Of a stretch of 64,000 bases of DNA, positions 1 to 8,667 are shown piece by piece (the first letter of the stretch is position 1; each line of letters starts with the position of its first letter). Source of the stretch: Phenylobacterium parvum (GTDB taxonomy: Bacteria; Pseudomonadota; Alphaproteobacteria; Caulobacterales; Caulobacteraceae); assembly GCF_003150835.1 (NCBI RefSeq), contig NZ_CP029479.1, forward strand, positions 2,145,501 through 2,209,500, read 5' to 3'. The translations under genes were made by a program, and so were the position numbers. A model generated the notes under the pieces. It was not told the origin of the DNA. It was given only the letters and a program-made list of their open reading frames with translations, and did no database searches.

Positions 1-2
1 CC

Positions 3-806
3 TATGGCTTCCAGACCCGGACCAATGTCGACGCCGCCTACCGTAAGCTGAAGATCGCCGACTCCCATGGCGACCTCGACACCCAGGGCTTCGTCGACGC
101 CCTGGCCCGCTTGCCCCTCGAGTTCTCGCCGGGAGAAGCCTGGAACTATTCCGTCTCCACCGACGTGCTGGGGGTCCTGGTCGAGCGGATTTCAGGGCGT
201 CCCTTCCAGGACTTCCTGGCCGACCGGATCTTCGCACCCCTCGGCATGACAGAGACCGGGTTCAGCGTCCGCCCCGACCAGGCGGACCGCTTTGCGGCCT
301 GCTACGCCCCGACCCCGCAGGGCGGCCTGACCCTCCAGGACGATCCGGCCACCAGCGCCTATCACCGCACGCCGAGCTTCCATTCAGGGGGCGGCGGCCT
401 GGTCTCGACGGCGGACGACTACATGAAGTTCTGCCGGATGCTGGTGAACCGCGGCGAGCTGGGCGGCCATCGCCTGGTCGCGCCGGCCACCCTGCGCCTC
501 ATGGCCTCCAACCACCTGCCGGGCGGCCAGGACCTGACCATGCTGTCGCGCTCGCTCTTCTCGGAGGCGACCAACGCCGGCGTGGGCTTCGGCCTGGGCT
601 TCGCCGTCACCTTCGACCCGGTCCGGGCCATGCTGACCTCCAGCCCTGGCGAGTACTACTGGGGGGGGGCGGCCTCGACGGCCTTCTGGATCGATCCGGT
701 CAAGGATATCGCCGTGGTCTTCCTGACCCAGTTGATGGGCTCGTCGACCTACCCGATCCGGCGCGAGCTGCGGACCCTGGTCTACTCGGCCCTGATGGAG
801 CCCTGA
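3..806 (+). CDS. Serine hydrolase, beta-lactamase/esterase class C family (5' end missing)
   Basis: The reading frame is open from the window edge to a TGA at 804-806, so the N-terminus, including the expected S-x-x-K nucleophile motif, lies outside the window. The visible part contains SPGEAWNYSVSTDVLG, which matches the region around the second catalytic Tyr of class C beta-lactamase-like esterases, and a C-terminal YYWGGAASTAFWIDP stretch at the position of the third active-site motif (KTG/HTG/WGG). Such proteins hydrolyse ester or amide bonds and rarely give true beta-lactam resistance. Substrate is not predictable. It is convergent with the MATE gene, with an 18-base gap. Confidence 0.85.
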   Translation, partial: YGFQTRTNVDAAYRKLKIADSHGDLDTQGFVDALARLPLEFSPGEAWNYSVSTDVLGVLVERISGRPFQDFLADRIFAPLGMTETGFSVRPDQADRFAACYAPTPQGGLTLQDDPATSAYHRTPSFHSGGGGLVSTADDYMKFCRMLVNRGELGGHRLVAPATLRLMASNHLPGGQDLTMLSRSLFSEATNAGVGFGLGFAVTFDPVRAMLTSSPGEYYWGGAASTAFWIDPVKDIAVVFLTQLMGSSTYPIRRELRTLVYSALMEP

Positions 807-824
807 TGGAAGCTCAAGCCGGGG

Positions 825-2366
825 TCAGGGGGTGTCCACCCGGGGCGGGGCCGCGGCGAGGTTGGGTTCAGGCTCCCCACTCCTGGGGGCGAAGGCGGCC
901 AGAAGGCTCGACTTGCGCCAGTTGCCCCAGCGGTACCAGGCCAGGGCCAGCAGGCAGGAGGCGATCGACCCGATTGGGAAGCTGATCCAGACGGCGTCGG
1001 CGCCCAGCCAGGGCTGGAGCAGGGTCGCCACCGGGATGCGGATGCCCCACATGGCGATGATCATCGAGATCAGCGGCGGCCAGACCGAGCCGGTGGCCCG
1101 CACGATGCCCGAGAGGATGAAACTCATGCCGAAAGGGATGAATCCCCAGAGGACGAAATAGTTGATGTGCTGGGCGATGGGGATGGAGGGGCTGCCCTCC
1201 GGCAGGAAGAGCCGGGGCGCCAGGGGCCCGGCCGCATAGATCAGGAGGATCGGCAGGGCGCTGAGCAGGGCGGCGTAGCCAATGCCGGTCTTGGCCACCT
1301 GGTCCACGCGGTCCATCCGCCCGGCCCCGACGTTCTGGGCCGCCATGGACGAGACCGCCATGCCGAGGGCCATGGCCGGCATCTGGACATAGGCCCACAT
1401 TTGCATGGCCACGCCGTAGGCCGCCGCCGTGGTCGAGCCATAGCTGTTGACGAAGCTGGTCATCGTCAGGGCGGCGAAGGACATGATGAACATCTGCAGG
1501 CCCATGGGCAGGCCCTTGAAGACCAGGCTGCGGATGATGCTGGGATCGGGAATCAGGTTCCGAAGTTCACCCGGCCGGGGGATCAGGATCGAGTCCTTCC
1601 GGTGCAGCCAGAAGATGATCGCCGCAAGGGTCAGCCCCTGGCAGATCAGGGTGGCGGAGGCGGACCCGGCGATGCCCATCCGGGGAAACGGCCCGAACCC
1701 GGTGATCAGCATCGGATTGAGCACGACCTCCATCGAGATGGCCAGGAGGGCGAAATAGAAGGGTGTCCGAGAGTCCCCCGTCCCTCTCTGCGCCATCTGC
1801 ACGAAGGAGAAGAAGTACATGATGGGGATCGCCATGAAGATGACCCGCAGATAGGTCGTGGCGTCCGCCCGGGCGTCGCCCGGGGTGCCCATGGCGGCCA
1901 GTATTCCCGGCGTGGCCAGGAAGCCTGTAAGGCCGACCAGCAGGGAGATGGCCAGGAAGAAGATGATGCAGGTGCCCACCACGCGCTTGGCGAGCTCGCG
2001 GTTCCCAGATCCGATCGCCTGCCCGATCAGCAGGTTGGCGGACATGGAGACCCCGAACATGGCCCCCATCATCAGGAAGAAGACCTGGTTGGCGTTGGTG
2101 GTGGCGGTCAGGGCGGCTGGCCCCAGGACATGGCTGACCCAGAAGGCGTTTGAGGTGCCGCTGAGGGACTGGAGGATGTTGGTGCCCAGCACCGGCAGGG
2201 CGAAGGTGACGAGGGTGGGGCCGATGGGGCCCGTCGTCAGGTCCGGCATGCCGGGCCGCCGGCCCGGTCCGAACCCACCGGGTCCGCCGGGGCCTCCCGG
2301 GCCGCGGGGCGGGCCGCCGCCGAAGCCCCCTGAGGGGCCCTCGCGTCTGACGACCGAAGCCTCCAT
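825..2366 (-). CDS. MATE family efflux transporter
   Basis: The 513-residue product is a polytopic inner-membrane protein of the MATE family (two MatE repeats, about 12 helices), which exports drugs or metabolites using a Na+ or H+ gradient. The family-like start of the first repeat is seen in DLTTGPIGPTLVTFALPVLG near residues 42-61. Before it is an unusual extension of about 40 residues made almost entirely of Gly, Pro, Arg and Phe. The ATG at 2366 was kept because the frame is open and continuous. An internal Met just before DLTTGPIG (about 2249) would give a normal family length, so the extension may not be translated. Substrate unknown. Confidence 0.88.
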   Translation of the reverse strand: MEASVVRREGPSGGFGGGPPRGPGGPGGPGGFGPGRRPGMPDLTTGPIGPTLVTFALPVLGTNILQSLSGTSNAFWVSHVLGPAALTATTNANQVFFLMMGAMFGVSMSANLLIGQAIGSGNRELAKRVVGTCIIFFLAISLLVGLTGFLATPGILAAMGTPGDARADATTYLRVIFMAIPIMYFFSFVQMAQRGTGDSRTPFYFALLAISMEVVLNPMLITGFGPFPRMGIAGSASATLICQGLTLAAIIFWLHRKDSILIPRPGELRNLIPDPSIIRSLVFKGLPMGLQMFIMSFAALTMTSFVNSYGSTTAAAYGVAMQMWAYVQMPAMALGMAVSSMAAQNVGAGRMDRVDQVAKTGIGYAALLSALPILLIYAAGPLAPRLFLPEGSPSIPIAQHINYFVLWGFIPFGMSFILSGIVRATGSVWPPLISMIIAMWGIRIPVATLLQPWLGADAVWISFPIGSIASCLLALAWYRWGNWRKSSLLAAFAPRSGEPEPNLAAAPPRVDTP

Positions 2367-2506
2367 GCCCTGGCTCTTCCCTGGTCTGCGGGCCTGTCTC
2401 CCCCGGGGAAGCCGGCTCGCGGGGGCGTCCCGCGGCGGGGCGGCCCTTCTTGCGACTCCACTCTAGGCCCCGACGCAGGGCGCCTCAACCCGCCCGGCGG
2501 ATTCCC

Positions 2507-2530
2507 TTGCGTCCCGAACGTCGCTAGGAA
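2507..2530 (+). promoter_or_regulatory. Possible promoter upstream of rfbB
   Basis: In the 195-base gap between the divergent MATE and rfbB genes, TTGCGTC (2507-2513) is followed after 9 bases by GCTAGGAA (2523-2530). This loosely resembles the Caulobacter housekeeping promoter (TTGACG / GCTANAWC), but the spacing is shorter than usual. This is a weak pattern match only. Confidence 0.25.
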
Positions 2531-2561
2531 CGGGTGAAGGTTCTTGAAGGCAGGTCCCCAG

Positions 2562-3614
2562 ATGAAGCTCATCGTCACCGGCGGCGCAGGATTCATCGGG
2601 TCGGCCGTGGTCCGCAGGGCCGTCGGCGAAGGACGGCAGGTGGTCAACCTGGACGCCCTCACCTATTCCGCCAGCCTCGACAACGTCGCCTCCGTGGCGC
2701 GGTCTCCCGGCTATGTCTTCGAGCACGCCGACATCTGCGACGCCGCCGCGGTGGCCGCCATCTTCGAGCGCCACCAGCCGGACGCCCTCATGCACCTGGC
2801 GGCCGAGAGCCATAACGACCGGGCCATCGACGGCCCCATCGACTTCGTGCGCACCAATGTCCTGGGGACCGCCGTCCTGCTGGAGGCCGCGCGACTCTAC
2901 TGGTCCGCCCTGCCCCCGGGCCGGCGCGAGGCCTTCCGTTTCCACCATGTCTCGACGGACGAGGTCTTCGGCGCCCTGGGCGAGGACGGCGCCTTCAGCG
3001 AGGCCACGCCCTACGACCCCAACTCGCCCTACTCCGCCTCCAAGGCCGGCGCCGACCATCTGGTGCGGGCCTGGGGCCGGACCTACGGCCTGCCGGTGGT
3101 GATCACCAACTGCGCCAACAACTACGGCCCCTTCCAGTTCCCGGAGAAGCTGATCCCGACGGTGGTGGTGCGGGCCCTGGAGGGCAAGACCATCCCCGTC
3201 TACGGCGATGGCCGGCAGGTCCGCGACTGGCTGCACGTGGACGACCACGCCGAGGCCCTGCTCACCGTTCTGGACCGCGGCCGGCTGGGCGAGACCTACT
3301 GCATCGGCGGCGACTCCACCCGCCGCAACATCGAGGTCGTACGCATGCTCTGCGAGGCCCTGGACCGCCATGCCCCGGCCAACACCCCGCACGCCGACAA
3401 GATCACCTTCGTCACCGACCGGCCGGGCCACGACTTCCGCTACGCCATCGACGCCTCGAAGATCCGCGACGAGCTGGGCTGGGCCCCGCGCACGCCGGTC
3501 CCCCAGGGCCTGGACGAGACCGTGCGCTGGTACGTCGAGAACCAGGCCTGGTGGCAGGCCATCCGCGACCGCGGCTTCGCCTCCGAACGCCAGGGCCTGT
3601 CAGGCGGCGGGTGA
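2562..3614 (+). CDS. rfbB: dTDP-glucose 4,6-dehydratase
   Basis: RfbB/RmlB converts dTDP-glucose to dTDP-4-keto-6-deoxyglucose, the second step towards dTDP-rhamnose and other deoxysugars of surface polysaccharides. The 350-residue protein has the NAD-binding GGAGFIG at residues 7-13, the catalytic STDEVFG (Thr132-Asp133-Glu134) and Tyr157-x3-Lys161 (YSASK), all diagnostic of an extended SDR dehydratase. The ATG at 2562 puts the Rossmann strand directly at the N-terminus; a TTG 18 bases upstream is possible but less likely. The usual partners rfbA, rfbC and rfbD are not in the window. Its 3' end overlaps the convergent membrane gene by 15 bases. Confidence 0.95.
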   Translation: MKLIVTGGAGFIGSAVVRRAVGEGRQVVNLDALTYSASLDNVASVARSPGYVFEHADICDAAAVAAIFERHQPDALMHLAAESHNDRAIDGPIDFVRTNVLGTAVLLEAARLYWSALPPGRREAFRFHHVSTDEVFGALGEDGAFSEATPYDPNSPYSASKAGADHLVRAWGRTYGLPVVITNCANNYGPFQFPEKLIPTVVVRALEGKTIPVYGDGRQVRDWLHVDDHAEALLTVLDRGRLGETYCIGGDSTRRNIEVVRMLCEALDRHAPANTPHADKITFVTDRPGHDFRYAIDASKIRDELGWAPRTPVPQGLDETVRWYVENQAWWQAIRDRGFASERQGLSGGG

Positions 3615-4421
3615 GGCCTCCGGAGCCGGAGCCGGGGCCACGGCCGGGCCGTCCTTCAGGGCGCGGAGCGACCGATAGATCGTCACCGCCAGGACGACGG
3701 TGAAGATCGAGCTCGCGAATGAGACCGCAAGATTAAGTAGGAAGAAGACGCCGGTGAGCGGCGAAAGGGCGATGTCCGGGTCGCTATCCAGGGGAAGGCT
3801 CGTCAGGAGGGACGCCGGGAAGAAGAGAAGCCCCGAGAGGATGAAGAGCCCGAGGAGTCGCCAGCGGTTGCCCCGGGTCAGGTCCCGGCTGCGCCGGAGC
3901 GCGTCGCCGAGGTCCTTCCCCTCGAAGATCATGGCCATCGGCGCCATGCAGAAGGCGAGGGCGATCATGATCCCGGGAACGATGAACAGGATCATGCCCA
4001 GAAGGGTGAAGATGCCGACGACCAGGGTCAGCAGGAAGAAGCTGACAAGGCTGGGCTTCGGGTCGCGCAGGACGTCCATCAGCCTCGGGTTCCGCCCCTC
4101 AGCGGAGGCGTCCGCCAGCTTGTACTGGGCGACGGCGAACCGCAGGACGATGGCGATGAACACCCCGATGAAGCCAAGGATCAGGGGCGCCATGGCGAGC
4201 CCGAACGGCAGCGATTCCGGATCAAGCCCAAGGCCCCTCTGCAGGGCAAGTCCCAGTCCGGCGAGCGGTATGGCCATGGCGACCAGCCCGGCGACGGTGA
4301 CGCCGATGAGAAGCAGCATCAGGAGCGCCAGCGGGCCCAGAGCCTTGAGGAAGGCCCTGCAGGTCTTTTCGAAGGTCGCGATGACGGGAAGCTTGCTGGG
4401 CGCAAACGAAATGTCGGTCAT
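3600..4421 (-). CDS. Multi-pass membrane protein, paralogue of the next gene
   Basis: The 273-residue protein has several hydrophobic segments and no recognised catalytic motif. It resembles the membrane domain found with glycerophosphodiester phosphodiesterases (PF10110-like), including the family-type stretch RSRDLTRGNRWRLLGL. It is clearly a paralogue of the upstream gene: both begin MTDI and share that stretch, an EDR/EGK-containing loop before it, and a similar helix pattern. The start at 4421 has AAGGAG seven bases upstream. The tandem pair is separated by only 12 bases and is presumably one transcript. Function unknown; the C-terminus is Pro/Ala-rich. Confidence 0.8.
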   Translation of the reverse strand: MTDISFAPSKLPVIATFEKTCRAFLKALGPLALLMLLLIGVTVAGLVAMAIPLAGLGLALQRGLGLDPESLPFGLAMAPLILGFIGVFIAIVLRFAVAQYKLADASAEGRNPRLMDVLRDPKPSLVSFFLLTLVVGIFTLLGMILFIVPGIMIALAFCMAPMAMIFEGKDLGDALRRSRDLTRGNRWRLLGLFILSGLLFFPASLLTSLPLDSDPDIALSPLTGVFFLLNLAVSFASSIFTVVLAVTIYRSLRALKDGPAVAPAPAPEASPAA

Positions 4422-4433
4422 ACGGGGACTCCT

Positions 4434-5120
4434 TCAGACCAGCGGCGCCGGGGCCGAGGCCTCATTAAGACGGCGCAGTTCGAGGAAGGTGTGGGTCACG
4501 ACAATCGTCCCGAAGACCCCCAGGAGGCCCCCCGCCGCCGCAGACACGACCGGGGCCACAAGGGCCCCGATCCCGGCGGTCGGGATCTCGCCCAGCAGGC
4601 CGGCTGCGGTGTAGAAGAGGAGGAGGATCAGCACGAGCCCGAGCAGCCGCCAGCGGTTCCCGCGGGTGAGCTCCCGGCTGCGCTTCAGGGCCTCCATCGG
4701 AGGCCGGTCCTCCAGGATGCAGGCGACGGTCGAGACCGTAAGCATGACGGCGAGGAACACCCCGGGGACAACCAGAACGATCAAGCCGAGAGTAACGAAA
4801 ATCCACACCAGTAGGGATGTCAGAAACACAGGTAGGAACTTCGGCAGGGCCGCCTGTACGGCCGGCACGAACTCCGTACCGGCGTCGGCGCCCAGCGGCC
4901 CCGTCGTCGCCCGCACCGTCAGGATGTCCGTAACCGCACCGACCGCGAGAGTCAGCAGGATCCCGATCAGCAGCAGGGGGCCGTTCGCCACCAGGCCGGG
5001 AAGGCCAAACATCAGGCCCGCGAAGACGAAGAACAGGAGCTTGGACTGAAAGGTTGCAAAGGCCTGGCTGAAGATAGCCCCGACATTCAGCTTTCCCGGC
5101 GCCATGGTGATGTCGGTCAT
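4434..5120 (-). CDS. Multi-pass membrane protein, first of a tandem paralogous pair
   Basis: The 228-residue hydrophobic protein has the conserved RSRELTRGNRWRLLGL stretch after an amphipathic loop (EDRPPMEALK), matching its downstream neighbour. The start was set at the ATG at 5120, because GGAGG lies six bases before it and the product then begins MTDITMAPGK, parallel to MTDISFAPSK of the paralogue. An in-frame start 24 bases further upstream is less likely. I infer a duplication, and possibly a heteromeric membrane complex. No substrate or activity can be assigned. Confidence 0.8.
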   Translation of the reverse strand: MTDITMAPGKLNVGAIFSQAFATFQSKLLFFVFAGLMFGLPGLVANGPLLLIGILLTLAVGAVTDILTVRATTGPLGADAGTEFVPAVQAALPKFLPVFLTSLLVWIFVTLGLIVLVVPGVFLAVMLTVSTVACILEDRPPMEALKRSRELTRGNRWRLLGLVLILLLFYTAAGLLGEIPTAGIGALVAPVVSAAAGGLLGVFGTIVVTHTFLELRRLNEASAPAPLV

Positions 5121-5190
5121 TGTGTCCTCCCCAGGGCCCTTCAACGGGCCGGGGTCAGTAACGCACAGTCCGGGCGCCCCGTCGAGGGCG

Positions 5191-6885
5191 CTACAGGCGT
5201 CCTGTACACCCCTCCAGGGCGGCGGCGGGCTCGGCCCCTTCCAGGTGGATCAGCGACCAGACGGCGAGGAAAAGCAGGGGCCAGGCCCCCTTGCCGCCCG
5301 GCGCGAAGGCGGCGGCGACCGCCTCGGGGGTTCGCAGGCGCCGGATGGTCTCCACCTGGGCTACGCGGGGGGCGATGTCGGCGGCGCGGGGCGCGATCCA
5401 GGCCTCGACAGGAACCGTGAAGCCCTGCTTCCGCGCCCAGGGGGCCGCCGCTGGGCAGGTCCGCGCCAGCCAGGCCCTGAGCAGGTACTTGCCGAACCGG
5501 CCGCGCACCTTGAAGCGATCCGGCAGGGTGAAGGCGAAGTCAGCGACCTCTGGGTCGAGGAACGGGGTGCGCCCCTCCAGGCCGTTCGCCATCAGGCAGC
5601 GGTCGAGCTTGATGAGGAGGTCGTTGGGTAGCCAGGTGGCCACGTCCGACCACTGGGCCGACTGCAGGGTCGACAGGCCACGGGGCGGGCGTCCAGCCTC
5701 CCGCCAGCGGGCAAGGACCTCAGGACGGTCGGGGCGGGGGTCGGCGGGGCGACCGCCCAACAGGGCGGGCCGGAGGGCGCGGCGATAGCGGCCATAGCCC
5801 CCGAAGAGTTCATCGCCCCCCTCCCCCGTCAGCACCACGCGCAGAGAGTCCCGGGCCGCCTCGGCCAGGCGATAGGTGGGCAGGGCGGCGTAGTCGGCGG
5901 TGGGATCATCGAGCGCCAGGGCGACCCGCGGCAGGAGACGCCAGAACTCGCTCTCATCGAAGCGCACCTCGCGCCAGTCGAGGTTGAGGGCGCGCGCCAC
6001 GCGCTCGGCCTGGCCCCGTTCGTCCGCCGCGCCCTCGGCGTCGAAGCCGCAGGTGAAGGCTGTCACGGGACGGTCGGACAGCCGCGCCATCAGGGCGGCG
6101 ATGGCGGCGCTGTCGATGCCGCCGGACAGGAAGAGGCCGTAGGGAACGTCGGACCTCTGGTGGACGCGGACGCTCTCCTCCAGGACCGCGTCCAGCCGGT
6201 CGACCAGGGCGGCCTCATCGGCCTCCCGCCGCGGCGCCCGGGCCGGAAGGCTGGGGCGGCCCGGGTGGGGCACAAGGCCGGCGGGCGTCACCTCGAGGAT
6301 CTCGCCAGGGGCCATGCGCCGCAGGGACGGGAAGATGGTCGCCTTCCCCGTGGTGTAGGACAGGCCCAGGAGGTCCTCGGCGGCGGAGGCGTCCATGACC
6401 GGGTCGATCAGGCCCGCCGCCAGGAAGGCGCGGGGTTCGGAGGCGAAGATGACGGCCCCGTCCCGCTCCAGCAGGTAGAGGGGCTTGATGCCGAAGGGGT
6501 CACGGACCAGCCAGGTGCGCCCGTCCCCGCCCACCAGGCAGAAGGCGTACATGCCGCGCAGCCGGCGAAAGGCGTCCGGACCCTCGCGGGCGTAGAGGTG
6601 CAGAAGGGGCTCGAAGTCGGAGCCGGTGGCCAGGATGGGGCCGAGACCGTGATCCTCCGCCAGTTCCAGGTAGTTGTAGATTTCGCCATTGCCCACCACC
6701 ACCGAGCCGGCGGCGTGCAGGGGCTGCCAGCCGCCCTCCAGGTCGATGATCGACAGGCGGGCGTGGGCCAGGTTCGCGCCCGGCAGGCTCTCGGTCCGGA
6801 TGCCGTCAGGCCCACGGTGCGCCAGGGCGGCGATCAGGTCCGTGGCGAGGCGCTCGCCATTCAGTACGCCGGCGATGCCGCACAT
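5191..6885 (-). CDS. asnB: Asparagine synthase (glutamine-hydrolysing)-type amidotransferase
   Basis: This is a class II glutamine amidotransferase fused to an ATP-dependent asparagine synthetase domain. After Met removal the N-terminus is the nucleophile Cys2 (MCGIAGVLNG), with RGPDG, GNGEIYN (about 65-71) and the synthetase P-loop SGGIDS at 254-259. The start was fixed at 6885 because Cys must follow the initiator Met. A 12-codon longer frame exists but would bury the nucleophile. At 564 residues it is shorter than many AsnB proteins. The start overlaps the stop of the upstream glycosyltransferase gene as TGATG, so translation is probably coupled. That pairing hints at amidation of a glycan precursor rather than bulk Asn synthesis, an inference. 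Confidence 0.88.
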   Translation of the reverse strand: MCGIAGVLNGERLATDLIAALAHRGPDGIRTESLPGANLAHARLSIIDLEGGWQPLHAAGSVVVGNGEIYNYLELAEDHGLGPILATGSDFEPLLHLYAREGPDAFRRLRGMYAFCLVGGDGRTWLVRDPFGIKPLYLLERDGAVIFASEPRAFLAAGLIDPVMDASAAEDLLGLSYTTGKATIFPSLRRMAPGEILEVTPAGLVPHPGRPSLPARAPRREADEAALVDRLDAVLEESVRVHQRSDVPYGLFLSGGIDSAAIAALMARLSDRPVTAFTCGFDAEGAADERGQAERVARALNLDWREVRFDESEFWRLLPRVALALDDPTADYAALPTYRLAEAARDSLRVVLTGEGGDELFGGYGRYRRALRPALLGGRPADPRPDRPEVLARWREAGRPPRGLSTLQSAQWSDVATWLPNDLLIKLDRCLMANGLEGRTPFLDPEVADFAFTLPDRFKVRGRFGKYLLRAWLARTCPAAAPWARKQGFTVPVEAWIAPRAADIAPRVAQVETIRRLRTPEAVAAAFAPGGKGAWPLLFLAVWSLIHLEGAEPAAALEGCTGRL

Positions 6886-7913
6886 CAGCCCGCCCCGTAT
6901 TCGCTGAAGAGATCGCCCCACCGGGCGACGACGGCGGCCTGGGAGAATTCCCCGGCGACCCGTGCAAGGCCCGCCTGGGCCAGCCCGGCGCGGGCGGCCG
7001 GATCATCCAGCAGGGCGCGGGCGGCCCCGGCCAGGGCGGCGGGATCGTCCACCGGGACCAGCCGGCCGTCCTCCCCGTCGCGGATCAGGGCCGCCGGGCC
7101 GGTGGAGGCCGCCGCCACCACGGGCAGGCCGTGGGCCCAGGCCTGGATCACCACATTGCCGAGGGGCTCGTAGCGGGAGGGAAAGACGCACAGGTCCGCG
7201 GTGCGGTAAAGGGCCGAGGCGTCGGTGCGCCAGCCCAGGAAGCGCACCCGGGAAGCCAGGCCCAGGCTCTCGGACAGGGCCTTCAGCCGCCCCTCCTCGG
7301 GGCCGGCGCCGGCGATCCAGAGGAAGGCGTCGGGCAGGCGCACCAGGGCCTCGAGCGCCACGTCGTGGGCCTTGGCCTCATGCAGCCGACCCATGGCCAG
7401 CAGGAGGGGCGCATCGGCAGGGGTGTCGAGGCCGGCCCGGTCGACGGGCCGGGCGTCCTCGGCGGGTGCGGCGAAGTTGGGGATGCAGCGGACCCGCCCG
7501 GCTGGCCAGCCCTGGGCGACGATCCAGTCGGCGATGTCCTCGGTGTTGGCCACCAGGGCGTCGAAGCCGCGATAGTACTTGAGGTTGTAATAGCCCCCCA
7601 GGCGACCCACCCGGGCCCAGGGCCCTTTCGGCGTGTGGCGGGCGGCCCGGTTCATCCAGGCCAGGGCGAGGCGGGTTCCCGAACCACGGGCGAACCGGCC
7701 CGCAAGGGGGGTGGTGAGCAGGTCGAGGGGGCCGCCGAACCTCAGAACCCGGGTCGGGACCCCAGCCGCCGTGAGCGCCGCCTGCCGGTGCGCATTGCCG
7801 CGGATCGCCGCCGACTGCGCCAGCCCGGTTCCGGACAGGGCCGTCACCAGGTCGACGAAATAGGTCTCAGCGCCGCCTTCGCCGGCCGTTCCCAGGAGAT
7901 GCAGGACGCTCAT
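6885..7913 (-). CDS. Family 4 glycosyltransferase (GT-B fold)
   Basis: The 342-residue protein begins MSVLHLLGTAGEGGAETYFV, the nucleotide-sugar transferase N-terminal motif with Gly-rich loop and GAE. Its C-terminal Rossmann domain has LLAMGRLHEAKAHD and FPSRYEPLGNVVIQAW. In the last motif the classical E-x7-E is E-x7-Q. The ATG at 7913 was chosen over a TTG at 7952, because the family fold begins immediately at MSVLHLLG. The gene is translationally coupled (TGATG) to the asparagine-synthase-like gene. It probably acts in lipopolysaccharide, capsule or exopolysaccharide assembly at the inner face of the cytoplasmic membrane. Donor and acceptor are unknown. Confidence 0.88.
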   Translation of the reverse strand: MSVLHLLGTAGEGGAETYFVDLVTALSGTGLAQSAAIRGNAHRQAALTAAGVPTRVLRFGGPLDLLTTPLAGRFARGSGTRLALAWMNRAARHTPKGPWARVGRLGGYYNLKYYRGFDALVANTEDIADWIVAQGWPAGRVRCIPNFAAPAEDARPVDRAGLDTPADAPLLLAMGRLHEAKAHDVALEALVRLPDAFLWIAGAGPEEGRLKALSESLGLASRVRFLGWRTDASALYRTADLCVFPSRYEPLGNVVIQAWAHGLPVVAAASTGPAALIRDGEDGRLVPVDDPAALAGAARALLDDPAARAGLAQAGLARVAGEFSQAAVVARWGDLFSEYGAG

Positions 7914-8010
7914 CGCAGGACGGAACCTAGCAAGCCCTGCCCCGCTTCCCAAGCGGCTTGAAGCGCGCCGCGCCAGACCCTATAAACCGCCCCTCGCCGA
8001 AAGGCCCGGC

Positions 8011-8087
8011 GGCTGGGTAGCTCAGATGGTTAGAGCGGTGGATTCATAACCCACAGGTCGGCGGTTCGATCCCGCCCCCAGCTACCA
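8011..8087 (+). tRNA. tRNA-Met (anticodon CAT), elongator type
   Basis: The 77-base cloverleaf has acceptor arms 8011-8017/8077-8083 (one G-T pair at the end), a GCTC/GAGC D-stem, anticodon loop TTCATAA at 8043-8049, T-stem GGCGG/CCGCC with loop TTCGATC, and an encoded CCA at 8085-8087. The A31-C39 mismatch next to the loop also occurs, as I recall, in other alphaproteobacterial elongator tRNA-Met genes. A first-position G-T pair rather than the C-A mismatch of the initiator argues for the elongator type. tRNA-Ile2 with a modified CAT anticodon cannot be fully excluded. Confidence 0.9.
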
Positions 8088-8121
8088 ATCCGGTACACTT
8101 CATCGCCATCATGATCCGGGG

Positions 8122-8667
8122 TCATTTCGCCGGGACGGATCCGCGGGCTTCGCGGCGCATGAAGACCCTTCGGCTTTCATCGAGACCCCGGGCCTCATGG
8201 TCGCTCTGGATGGCTTCCAGTTCGGCCGACAGGACGTCGATGACCTTGAACCCGATCCGCTCGTACCAGGGCGCATTCCAGGGAATGTCCCGGAAGGTCG
8301 AGAGAATGACGGCTGACAGGCCCGCCTCATGCGCCAGGGCCTCGGCCCGGTCCAGCAGGGCTGCGCCGAGGCGTCGCCCGGCGAACGCCGGCAGGACGTC
8401 AAGCTGCTCGACGTAAAGAGCCACGTTGAGGGCGCGGAACCGAATGGCGGCGACGGGATGCTGTCCGTCAAGAGTGGCGACCCACAGGCCGCCTGCTTCC
8501 AGCCGTGTGGCGAGCAGGGCCTCCGGAGCCGGTGGGTCCTCGGCGACCCAGGCTTCTCGCGTCCCCCGGAACCGCTGGGCCGCCTCGCGTTCAATCTCGC
8601 GAATGGCTGGAAGTTCGAACCGCCAGGCTGGCCGGACCAGACATTGCGCGGGCTCCGGAGGGCTCAA
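8122..8667 (-). CDS. GNAT family N-acetyltransferase
   Basis: The 181-residue protein has the GNAT acetyl-CoA motif AGRRLGAALLDRA, preceded by the beta-4 strand VEQLDVLPAF and followed by WYERIGFK, the usual C-terminal signature. The only start that fits the N-terminal fold is a TTG at 8667 that overlaps the stop codon of the upstream lectin/RTX gene, which suggests translational re-initiation. The substrate may be a small molecule or a protein. Coupling to a secreted repeat protein makes modification of that protein conceivable but unproven. Confidence 0.85.
   Translation of the reverse strand: MSPPEPAQCLVRPAWRFELPAIREIEREAAQRFRGTREAWVAEDPPAPEALLATRLEAGGLWVATLDGQHPVAAIRFRALNVALYVEQLDVLPAFAGRRLGAALLDRAEALAHEAGLSAVILSTFRDIPWNAPWYERIGFKVIDVLSAELEAIQSDHEARGLDESRRVFMRREARGSVPAK

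Noticed and set aside
8011..8087. Reading the CAT tRNA as initiator tRNA-fMet.
   Set aside because: The first base pair is G-T instead of the C-A mismatch, and the anticodon stem lacks the three consecutive G-C pairs of the initiator.
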